From Bradyrhizobium oligotrophicum S58 (GTDB lineage: Bacteria; Pseudomonadota; Alphaproteobacteria; Rhizobiales; Xanthobacteraceae): a DNA stretch of 64,000 bases. The notes under the pieces were generated by a model that saw only the letters and a list, made by a program, of their open reading frames with translations, was not told the DNA's origin and did not search any database. The stretch covers positions 3,567,001-3,631,000 of the forward strand of contig NC_020453.1 in NCBI RefSeq assembly GCF_000344805.1, given 5' to 3'. A program made the translations under genes and the position numbers. Below are positions 9,246-21,200 of this stretch, one piece after another (position 1 is the stretch's first letter; each line of letters starts with the position of its first letter).

Positions 9246-12200
9246 GGCACCGATCCGCTCGTCATCGATCTCGACGGTGACGGCATCGAGACCACCGACA
9301 TCGCCACCAGCCAGGTCTACTTCGACATCGATCGCGACCTGTTTGCCGAGCGCACGGGGTGGCTGAGCGGCGATGACGGCTTCCTGGTTCGCGACGTCAA
9401 CGGCAATGGCCGGATCGACGACATTTCGGAGATGTTCGGCGGCGTCGGACAGTCGGGCTATGCCCAGCTCGCGCAGCTCGATTCCAATGGCGACGGCAAG
9501 ATCACTGCGGCTGACATGCTGTGGTCGGATCTGCGGGTCTGGCAGGACCTCGACGGCGACGGCGTCACCGATGCGGGCGAACTGGAGAGCCTCGATGCGC
9601 TCGGCATCGTCAGCCTCGATCTCGGTGCCACCGCGGTCGATATCACGACGCCGCAGGGCGCGCACCTGACCGGCGTCGGCGACGTCACCTTCGCGACCGG
9701 AGCTGTCAGGCACATGTTCGATGCCATCCTGGCGTCGAACGACACCGATACCCGCTATGCCGGCGAGGCCGGCCGGGCGGCGTGGCAGCCGGCGGCGCTG
9801 CTCGACGTCAAGGGTTTTGGGCGGGTCACCAATCTCGCGGTCGCGACCGCGAACGACATTGCGCTCGGCGAGGTTGTCACCTCCACGGCGGCCGCCATGA
9901 CGACGCCGAAGCTGCGCACGCTGGTCGCGCAGGTCGGCAGCGTGCTCGGCGCGTGGGGCGAAGCGTTGGAGCAGACGCGCGAGCTGACGCCGGTGCTCGT
10001 CGGCACCGATGCGAGTGGCAAGGCCGTGCTGCTCGATCGTGGCGTCTATGTCGAGGATGCGCAAGGAGGCTACTGGACGCTCGCCTCCGGTGCACCGGTG
10101 CGCGACGGGCAGGGCCAGCCGGTCCCGCGCGCCACCATGGAGGATGTGCTGGCGCAGGCCGCGGCCACTGGCGCGGCCTGGCGGCTGGAGCAGGCCTGGT
10201 CGCCGTCCGATCGCGACGCGGCGCCGGCCGACCGCGATCCCGCGCCCTATCTCACGCGCGTCGTCGACGGCCGCGCGGTTGTCCTCGACTACGGCATCAA
10301 GCAGGCCGACGGCAGCTGGCGGCTCGCCTCCGATCCTGCCACGCGCTACGCCAGCAAAGACGCCATCCTCGCGCTCGCTCACCCCGGCGGCACCGAGTGG
10401 CGGACCGAGGCCCTCGGCTTCAATCCCTACGCCCATTTGCCGGTCGATCGGATCGGCGTCCGCTTCACCGATGGCATCGCCGTGGACTACACGGTGAAGG
10501 TCACGGACCAGGACGGCACGTTCTATGTCTGGGCGCGCAATCTCGATCGCGCGCTGCAGCTCGAATGGAAGACCGGCGACAGCCGCGAGTTCAATCTGCG
10601 TAACTACGCGATCGATTTCGATACGCTCGACGAGGTGAACTCGACCGACGATTCCACCTACCGCGTCGAGATGCTGACGCCGGCGCAGTTCCACTTCGCG
10701 ACCTCGCTCGGCGGCATCGATTTCCGTCCGGAAATGCTGACGGCGCAGTTCGACAATGCAACCGGGCACATCGCCTACGCGGTCGGCCCGGGCGGCAGCG
10801 CCAACCTGTCGACCGATCCGGCGCAATATGTCTCCGGCATTGCCTCCATGATCGGCATGCTGCAGCCGGTCATGAGCGAGTACATCGCGACCTCGCGCCG
10901 CTATGCGGTGCGGATCGCAATGCAGGGCGGGCTGAAGGACTTCTTCCGCGGCGTCACCTACGACCTCGCCTCGGACAGCTACAAGCCGACGACCAACCGC
11001 GAGCTCGCCCCGATGTTCGAGGCGATCTTCGCCGGGGCGCCGGCGAGCAATGCCAATGATGCTGTGTTCGACTATCTCGCCGAATGGCACGGCATCCTGG
11101 CGCAGGTCTATCCGGACTATCATCCGTCCGGAGAAGGCAACCTCGCCGGCAGCACGCTCGCCGTCGACCAGGCCTTCATCATGCAGATGATGCTGCCGGC
11201 GTTCGAGACCGTTGGCGTCGATCTCGACATCCGCGGCGTCGCACATGCGCTGGGGATCAGCGACCAGCGCATCATCACCCACGCGGCCGGCGACACCATC
11301 GTCAATGGCACCGATGCGGCCGACTATTTCTACATGACCGGGGGAAATCAGACCCTGCGCGGCGGCCAGGGCGCCGACTTCTATTTCGTCGGCCGCAACT
11401 CCGGCGACGATGTCATCGACGACAAGGACACCGGTGACGCCGACGAGCTGCGCTTCACGGACGTGCTGTCGACCGACGTCAGGGCGATCCGCGACGGCGA
11501 GGATCTCATCCTCGAGATCCGCGGCCGCACCAACACGATCCGGATCACCGACCAGTTCCTCGGCGAGAACAACGCCCTCCTGACCAACGGCAAGCGCGCG
11601 GATTCCGGCGTCAGCGCCATCGTCTTCGCCGACGGCGTCGCCTGGGACCGTTTCCGGATGTCGATGGAGGTGCTCGACCGCGACCGGGCGGCGGGCCAGT
11701 TCAACGACAGCCTGATGGGCTCGGGCTCGGCCGACATCCTCTGGGGCGGCAAGGGCAACGACTATATGAGCGGCGGCGCCGGCGGAGACATCTACGTCTT
11801 CCAGGCCGGCGATGGCCAGGACGTCATCGACGATCTCGGCAATTTCTCGTTCGGTCCGGTCAAGGCCGGCATCGACGTGCTCAGCTTCAAGGGCGGCATC
11901 ACCGCCGACAAGCTGAGGCTGATCCGCGACGGCGAGAGCGCCAATCTGAAGATCGTCGTGCTCGATGACCAGGGCAATCCGACGGGCGACACGCTCGAGA
12001 TCATCGGCCAGTTCGGCGGTGTCAGGACCGGGGTCGGCCTGTTCTCCGACGCGCTCGGCAGCAGCGACGGCCTCGACTACGTCGCGCCCAACCTGATCGA
12101 ACGCTTCGTCTTCGACGACGGCTCCAGCCTCGACTTCACGCAGATCGTCGAGAAGGTGCTCGCCAACGCCAAGACCGCGAATGACGACGCGATCTACGGC

Positions 12201-15200
12201 ATGCTGAATGCCAACACCCTCGATGGCGGCGCCGGCAACGACTTCCTGTCGGGCAGGGAGGGCGACGACACCTACGTCTTCGGCCGCGGCTATGGCCGCG
12301 ACGTCATCATCGACAACGCAATTCCCGGACTGTTCGATCCGCCGCAGCACGACAAGCTGCAGTTCAGCGACCAGATCCGATGGACCGACCTCGACTTCCT
12401 GCGCGACGGCGACAGCGATACGCTGCGCATGCGCATCAAGGGCACGAGCGACGAGGTCGTGCTGCAGGACGTCCTGGCCACCATCCCGATCCTCGGCTTC
12501 ACCAATTTCATCGAGGATATCCAGTTCGGCGACGGCACGACCTGGAGCGGCTTCAAGCTCGCCCAGCATTATATCGACGTCGCCAAGACCGCCGGCAACG
12601 ACACGATCTACGGCTACGACGAGCTGTCGGATGCGATCGACGGGGGGGCAGGCGACGACCGGCTCGTCGGCTTCGGCGGCAACGACGTCTATACGGTCGC
12701 GCTCGGCGAAGGCAACGACACCATCCTCGACAGCTCTGGCAACGATCAGCTCGTTCTCGCCGGCATTGCCTCGACGGACGTCGACTTCTCCCGCACGGCG
12801 CTCGACCTGATCATCACGGTCCGCGTCACCGGCCAGCGCATCGTGCTGGAGAATCAGTACGTGCGCGACGGAGGACAGACCTATGCGGTCGAGAACCTGG
12901 TCTTCACCGATCGCACGGTCTCGTTCCTCGACGTCAATCCCGAGGATGTCGACCTCGTCGGGACCAATGGCGATGACACGATCACCGGCTCGGACTTCGC
13001 GGAAGTCCTCGACGGCCGCGCCGGCAACGATACGCTGACCGGCGGCGATGGCGGCGACACCTACAAATTCGACGCCGGCTACGGCCAGGACGTCATCGTC
13101 GACCGGCGTGTCCGCGCAAGCTGGCCCGACCGGCGCGGCGTGCGCGTGCCGGTCGACGATGTCGTGCAGTTCGGGGGCGGCATCACGCGGGACAACGTCG
13201 TCTTCACCAAGGACGGCAACGACCTCCTGATCTCGATCACCGGCCGCAGCGATACGCTGCGCATCCGCAACCAGTTCCGCGACGCCGAAGATGGCGTCGA
13301 GCTGTTCCGCTTCTACGACGGCTCGACCATCAGGATCTCGGATGTCGAGCAATTGCTGCAGATCGCGGGCGGCAACCGCGGCGACAACGTCATCACCGGC
13401 CTGCTCGAGCAGGAGAACGTGCTGGACGGACGCCAGGGCGACGACACCCTCTATGGCGGCAATCGCGCCGATACTTACGCCTTCTCGGCCGGCTACGGCT
13501 TCGACCGGATCGTCGAGCGCCCGGATTCGGCTGGCATCGTCGATCGCGTGGTGTTCGGTGCCTCCGTGCGCTTCGAGGACATCGTGGTCAGCCGCAACGG
13601 CAACGATCTCGTCATCGATCTCGGCAGCGGCCTCGACGTCCTGACGATCGTCAACGGCCTCTCGACCAATCGCGTCGAGCGGTTCGAGTTCGCCGACGGG
13701 CGGATTCTGTCCATCGAGTCGATCATCGACCGCATGCTGACCGGCAACGCCGGCGATGATCGTCTGGTCGGCTTCGACAATCGCGACGATACGCTGTCCG
13801 GCGGCGCCGGCCAGGATGCCCTCGAGGGTGGATTCGGCAACGACACCTACAAGTTCGGCATCGGTGACGGCAGCGACAGCATCTATGACGCCGGCGGCAT
13901 CGACAAGGTGGTGTTCGGCGCAGGCATTTCCGCCGACCTGGTCAAGTTCCGCAATATCGATGGCGATCTGCTGATCACCATCGGCAATGGCACCGATCGC
14001 CTGGCCATTCTGTCGGGCTACAGCGCAAGGCCCGTGGAGAGCTTCGTCTTCGGCGATGGCACCACGCTGTCGATCGAGGACGTGCGCGGCCTCATTCGCG
14101 ATGGTCTGTCGAACGCCGGCCAGGATCTCGTCGATCTGCGCGATCTGCCGGCGGGCAGCAATTTCGACGCCGGAGCCGGTCATGACCGCCTGATCCTGGC
14201 GCAGGATTCGCGCGTCAGCATCGGCGCAGGCGAAGGGATCGATAGCGTCGAGATGCCTTCCGGCGTGACCAGGGCGACGGTTGCGTTCACCGCCTACGCA
14301 TCGAGCGATGCCGTCGTCAGGCTGGCTGCGATCGGCTCCAACGACCTCATCGTGTCGTTCTCGTCAGGCAGCCAGCTGATCGTTAGGGGGGCGCTCGGCA
14401 GTGGATCGCTTCCCAGCCTCGAATTCGCTGACGGCGTGGTCTGGGATGCGGCCGCGATCGTGCAGGCGGCGATCACCGCCCAGGCCAGCGTGGGCAACGA
14501 CGTGATCGTCGGAAGCAGCCGCGCGGACGTGATCTCCGGCGGGACGGGCGACGACGCGCTGAGTGGCGGCGTGGGCAACGACACCTACAATTTCAGGCGC
14601 GGCGACGGCCGCGACGTGATCGACGACGGCGCCGGCAGCGACACGCTGCTGATCTCCGGCTACCGGCCGGACGAACTGCGCGTTTCTCAAATCGATCCGG
14701 CCCGCAACCAGCTGGTGCTGTCCTTCGCCGATTCGACCGACCAGATCGTGCTCCGCTACGATGGCGGCTGGAGTGGCGTCGATACCGTTCGCTTCAGCGA
14801 CGGCACCTCGTTCACGCTCGACCAGCTCCGTGACATGGCGGCCGATACGGGCACTTGGCAGGACGACCTGATCGTCGGCTCGGCGCGCAGCGAGACGTTC
14901 AACGGCGGCACCGGCGATGACGTCATCATCGGCGGTGGCGGCGACGACGTCTACCAGTTCGGACGCGGCGACGGCCAGGATCGCATCGAGAGCAACGGAT
15001 CGGCCGACGGCAAGGGCACGCTCGTCTTCGGCGCCGGCATTGCGCTCGAGGACGTCGTGGCGACGCGCGATGCCGACGGCAATCTCGTGCTGTCGATCAC
15101 CGGCACCGACGACCGTGTCACCCTGGTCGATCCCGCCGGCGACATCGATCCAGTCATCGCCAGGATCGTCTTTGCCGACGGTCGCAACCTTAGCTATCGG

Positions 15201-18200
15201 GCGCTTGCTGCCGCGATCGAACCGACCGACCGTGACGATCATCTGATCGTGCCCGCCGATCTCGCCAACACCGGCATTGGCTCCGCCATCTCCGGAGGCC
15301 TCGGCAACGATCATCTCGAGGGCGGCCGCGGCGCCGACGTCATCACGGGCGGCAAAGGCGACGATCTGCTCGAAGGCGGCAGTGGCGCCGATACCTATTA
15401 TTTCGAGCGTGGCGACGGGCAGGACACGATCTCTGATGTCGAGATCTCGGATGGCGCCAAGCTCGACAAGATCCGGTTTGGCGCCGGCATCCTGCCGGCC
15501 GACATCCGCTTCCTGTCGGTCGGTCCGACCGACCTCGTCATCGGCATTGCCGGCGGCGATGATCGTCTCACGCTGAGAGACATGTTCCGCGTGGGGAGCG
15601 GCTCGACCGATTACGGCATCGAGCAGTTCGAATTCGCCGACGGCACAGTCTGGCAATTGGCCGATGTCGTCGCGCATGCCGCGGCGTCGACGGCCACCGG
15701 GGCCGATGTGATCGACCTGGGGGCGCAGCTCGATATCGCCGTCACCCTGGACGGCGGGGCGGGCGATGATGTGCTCGCCGGCGGCGTCGGTGACACGACC
15801 TATGTGTTCGGCCGGGGCTACGGTCGAGACATCATCCGGGAGCCGGCCAATGCGCCCGGCTCCAACGACACCTTGCGGATCAACGCCGGCGTCGCCCCGA
15901 GCGACGTGGTGGTCGTTCGCAGCGGCAACGACATCGTGTTGCGGATCATCGCCAGCGATGACCGGCTGACGATCGTCGGCCAAGTCGATGCGAGCGCGCC
16001 GCCGATCGACCTCGTGCGCTTCAACGATGGAACGCAGTGGAATGCAGCGGCGCTGTTGGCTCGCGCGCTCGCGCCCGACGCGGCCGAGCGGATTCTGCAT
16101 CCGAGCAATCCGTCGTCCGATCCGTTCGCCGCCCCAATCTTCGTGGGCGCGGGCTCGGGCACCGGCGTGACGCCAGCCTCTTCGACGATCGGCCTTGCGC
16201 GAATCGAGACAGTGTCATCGCCGGTCACCGGTCTTGCCGTCGTTGGCTCCGCCAGCAACCTCGGCAGCGGCACCTATCAATTGACCCCCGACGCCGGCAA
16301 TAGGGTCGGTGCCGTCTGGGGTACCGTGGATCTCTCCAGCAACGTGGTCTGGACGACGAAGATGCTCTTCGGCGCCAACGAAGGCGGCGCCGACGGTCTC
16401 TCTTTTGCACTTCAGAACAAGAGCGCCGGCGAGATCACCGGATCGGGCGGCGGCGGCATGGGCGCGCTGGTCTCCGGCTCCTTTGGCCTCATTTTCGACA
16501 CCTGGGGGCAGGCCACCGATTTCAGTCAGTTCGTCGTCAACGGCCAGACCGGCGACAACACTTTCGATGCGCGGCACGATTTCGCTCAGCTCGAGGACGC
16601 CCTCTGGCACGACGTCGTGATTACCTGGGACGCCGCGAGCAAGACCTTCAGCTACAGCGTCGACGGCACGGTGATCGGCAGCAAGACCTACGATGTCGTG
16701 AGCAGCCTGTTCGGCGGCGATGCCGAGGTCTGGTACGGCTTCGGCGCAGCGACCGGCGGCGCCAGCAATGATCAGCGCGTCCAGATCATTTCGGTGGCCA
16801 GCCGTGCCACTCTGGGCGCCGATCTGTCGACGGTCGGAACCGTCGACCAGATCGGATCAGGTCTGTTCGCGCGCGAGCTCGCGGGCGCGGCAGAGCGCAA
16901 CACCTACAACGTCTTCGTCCCGCTTTCGCGCTGGGGCGACCGCGTCGATGTCGTTACCAATTTCAAGAGCGGCGACGTCGGCGATACGCTCAATATTGCC
17001 GTTGCGAATGGCTTGTCCGGCGCGCTGCTGGCACGGGCCGACGGGGCCGATACTCTGATCTACTTCGCGGAGCAGGGCGCGCAGAGCCTCGCCAATGCGC
17101 GGCTGCTGTTGCGTCTCAGCCATGTCCCGGTCACGAGCCTGACATCGGTGAATTTTGCAGGCGCGCCATTCACGGTGATCGCCAGCCAGACCTTGAGCGC
17201 CACTGGCGCAGCTCCGGTCCTGGGAGGCTGGGGCGACGACACGCTTCGCGGTGACGCGGCCGCCAACGTGCTGTCGGGCGGAGCCGGCAACGACACCGTG
17301 GCCGACGCGGGTGACGGCAACGATACGCTGACCGGAGGGACCGGCAACGATTGGCTGCGCGGCGGCGGCGGCAACGACACCTACGTGTTCAACCGCGGCG
17401 ACGGCCAGGACACCATCAGCGACTGGAACTACGGCACCGATACGATCCAGTTCGGTGCCGGCATCGGCGTTGCAGATGTAGTGGTGACACAGGGCAATAG
17501 CGGCCAGGACCTCGTCATCACGATTGCGGGGACTGACGACAGGATCACGATCGATCGTGGTCTCAGCACCGAATACAATCGCATCGAGCAATTGCGCTTC
17601 GCGGACGGCAGCACGCTCAGCTACGCGCAAACGGTCGAGCGGTCGCTGACGCCCACCATCGGCAATGACACGTTCGCGGGTGACCAGTTCGCCAACACGA
17701 TCTCGGGGGGCGTGGGCGACGATACGGTGACCGACGCCGGTGGCGGCGACGACATCCTGACCGGCGGGCCGGGCAATGACTGGCTGCGCGGCGGTGCCGG
17801 CAACGATACCTACGTGTTCAACCGCGGTGACGGCCAGGACATCATCAACGATCTCGGTTACGGCACCGATACGATCCAGCTCGGCGCCGGAATTACGCCT
17901 GCTGACGTGCTGGTGAGCCAGGGCAACAACGGCGAAGACCTCGTCATCGCGATCGCGGGAACCGACGACAGGATCACCGTCCAGCGCGGCGTCAGCACCG
18001 ATTTCAACCGTATCGAGCAGCTGCGTTTCGCGGATGGCAGCACGCTCAGCTACGCGGAACTGCTCGCGCGCTCGTTGACGCCGACCGCGGGCAACGACGT
18101 GTTCGCAGGCGATCAGTTCGCCAACACCATCTCCGGCGGCGCCGGCAACGACACGATTCTGGATGGCCTGGATGGCGACGACACGCTGATCGGCGGCACC

Positions 18201-21200
18201 GGCAACGACTGGCTGCGCGGTGGCGGAGGCAACGACACCTATGTGTTCAACCGCGGCGACGGCCAGGATATCATCAGCGATTGGAGCTACGGCAACGATA
18301 CGATCCAGTTCGGCGCCGGCATCGTCGCCGCTGATCTGTCCCTGACCCAGAGCAGCAACGGTGAGGATCTGATCATCGTGATTGCCGGGACGGAAGACCG
18401 CATCACGATTCAGGGGGAAATCACCAGGGATAATACCCGCATCGAGCAATTGCGCTTCGATGACGGCAGCACACTCAATTTCGCGGCCATGCAGGCGCTG
18501 GTCGCGGCCAACGACCGGAGCGGGGTGACCCTGCAGGGCGCGCAACTCGTCGGGACGGCGGGCAGCGACACTCTGACCGGCACGGCCGGCTCGGACACCA
18601 TCGACGGCGGCGGATCCACGCAGTGGCGGCCGGTCGGTGACAATCTGCTCGTCAACGGCAGCTTCGAACAGCTTGCCGCAGATGCCAGCCCGCAGGCCTG
18701 GGGCTATTCGGCGACCACGTTACCCGGCTGGACCAGGATCAATAATACCCAGCCGGCGACGACGCTGGGCATCGAGCAGGTTGTCTCCGGCACCAACGGT
18801 GTTGCGGCCAGCAACGGCAATTACTGGCTCGATCTCGATGGGACGGGCGCCGGAGGCGGCGACAGCAACGTGCAGATTGCGCAGGACATCGCGGGTCTTA
18901 CCCCAGGTGAAACGCTCCTGCTGCAATTCGACCACGCCAACCGCACATCGGGCAGCAGCGGCTCGTTCGACGTGCTGTGGAATGGAACCGTTGTCGCAAG
19001 CTTCAACAACACGGGGACCGCAATGGTGCGGTCCGGCGTGCTGGTGACCGCGGCAGCGGGCACCAACCAGCTCAGCTTCCGGGGCACCGGCTCCCAGGAC
19101 GCCGCCGGCGCGTCGCTCGACAACGTCACTCTGCAACGGACGCAAGCCGTTGCGAGCTCGGCGATCGGCAACGACGTTCTGTCGGGCCTCGACGGCAACG
19201 ACGTCATCGGGGGCGGCTCCGGCGACGATGCGATCTCAGGCGGCAACGGCAACGATACGCTGTCCGGCAATGGCGGCGACGACACCATCAACGGCGACGC
19301 CGGCAGTGACATCCTGATCGGCGGCAAGGGCGACGACACCCTCGTCGACAGCCAGGGCAACGATGTCTATCGTTTTGCAGCCGGTGACGGTCAGGACACG
19401 ATCACCGATGCGTCCGGGACGGATCGGATCGAGTTCGGCGCCGGCATCGACCCGGCGAACGTAAGGGTAGCCCTGATCGGCAACACGTCGACGCTCGTCG
19501 TCACGTTCCGCAACAGCGATGACCGGATCACCATCACCAACGGCTCCGCGAGCGACGGCAGGGCGATCGAGACATTCACCTTCGCCGATGGCACCGTCTG
19601 GACGTTCGCCGACATCGCGGCGCGGTGGAAGACGCCCTCCGCGGGCGCCGACATCGTCCTTGGCACGACGAATGGAGAAACGCTCTCCGGCGGCGCCGGC
19701 AATGACAGCCTGGTCGCCGTTGGCGCGGCGACGCTGCTCGGCGAGTCCGGCGACGACGTCCTGACCGGAGCGAATGGCAACGATATCCTCGTCGGCGGCA
19801 CCGGCAGCGATACGCTGCTCGGTGGGCTCGGTGACGACGTCTATCGCTGGGGCCGCGGCGACGGCAACGATACGCTCACCGACACTGGCGGCGTGGATCG
19901 CCTCGAGATCGGAGCCGGCGTTGCGCCCGGCGACATCAAGGTCACCGCGGTCGACGCGCGCAGCCTCGTCTTGCGGATTCGCGACACCGGCGAGGAGCTC
20001 AAGCTCACGGATGTGCTCGCGGCGTCCAGCAACGTCATCGAAACCATCGCGTTCGCTGACGGGACCGTCTGGACGATGAAGGAGCTGAGGGATCAGTCTT
20101 TCATCGGAGGGGACGGGGGCGACGTCATCACCGGCACGGACGAGGCCAACCGCCTCGACGGCGGGAGCGGCAACGATAATTTGTCGGGCCTGGGCGGCAA
20201 CGATATCCTGCTGGGCGGCGAAGGCAACGACGTCCTGAGTGGCGGTATGGGAGACGACCGTCTCGTTGGCGGCCACGGCGACGATATGTTGTCGGGCGGC
20301 TTCGGTGCCGACACCTATACGTTCACGGCTGGTGACGGCTTTGACACGATTGCGGAGGGCGGCGATCAGGCCATCGATGCCTTGCAGATCGAAGGCTATG
20401 GTCTGTCGCAGATCCGCTTCGGCGCGGTCGGGCAGGACCTCGTGATCCGCTTCGCTGGCAGCGCGGACCGCATCATCGTGCACAATGGTCTGAGCAGCAA
20501 CGTCAACGACCTGGTCGAAACCTTCGCGATCGTCGCCGACGGCATCACGCTGTCGCTCACTGACGTGCGCAGCCGCCTCGTCGAGGACGTTGCCGTCACC
20601 GGGAATTACCTGGTTGGCGGCGCCGCGGATGATGTGCTCACCGGCGGCGGCGGCGACGACTATCTCGCGGGCGGTGACGGAGCGGACATCCTTTCGGGCG
20701 GCGCCGGCAATGACCAGTTTGGCGACCTCTCAGCCGATGGTGCCGTCGACACGCTGACCGGTGGGGCCGGTCGCGACACCTATTACTATCTGCCGGTCCG
20801 CCAGGGTGCCGGGTCGATCGTTGCCGACGTCATCACCGACTTCGAGGCGGGCTCCAGCGGCGATGTGATCCGCCTGATGGCCAGCAATCCAAATCCGTTC
20901 GAAGGCGGCAGCATCTGGCTGGCGCAGGCGGGAAGCGACACGGTCGTGATGATGCGGGCCACGTCGGGGGCCGACCAGGTGCTGTTGCGCCTGCTGGGTG
21001 TCGACGCGACGAAGCTGACCTCCGCCAATTTCGACGGCGTTCCGATCGCCATCGACAACTCCATCCGCATCAATGACGACGGTGCAGGGAATGTTCTTCA
21101 GGGCAGCGCGCTGGACGATCGCATCTACGGCAATGGTGGTAACGACGTCATCCGCGGTTTCGGCGGCAACGACCGCCTGGCAGGCGGCGCCGACGATGAC

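Noticed and set aside
9126..14183. 1685-codon minus-strand open frame within the giant gene
   Set aside because: The antisense of RTX repeats lacks stops because of GC bias; the peptide is a monotonous mix of Asp/Val/Ala/Arg that mirrors the repeat, with no independent domain.
17215..18490. Regular direct repeats considered as a CRISPR array
   Set aside because: The period is 429 bp, units are coding and in frame, and there are no short spacers; the same applies to the 291- and 354-bp arrays.
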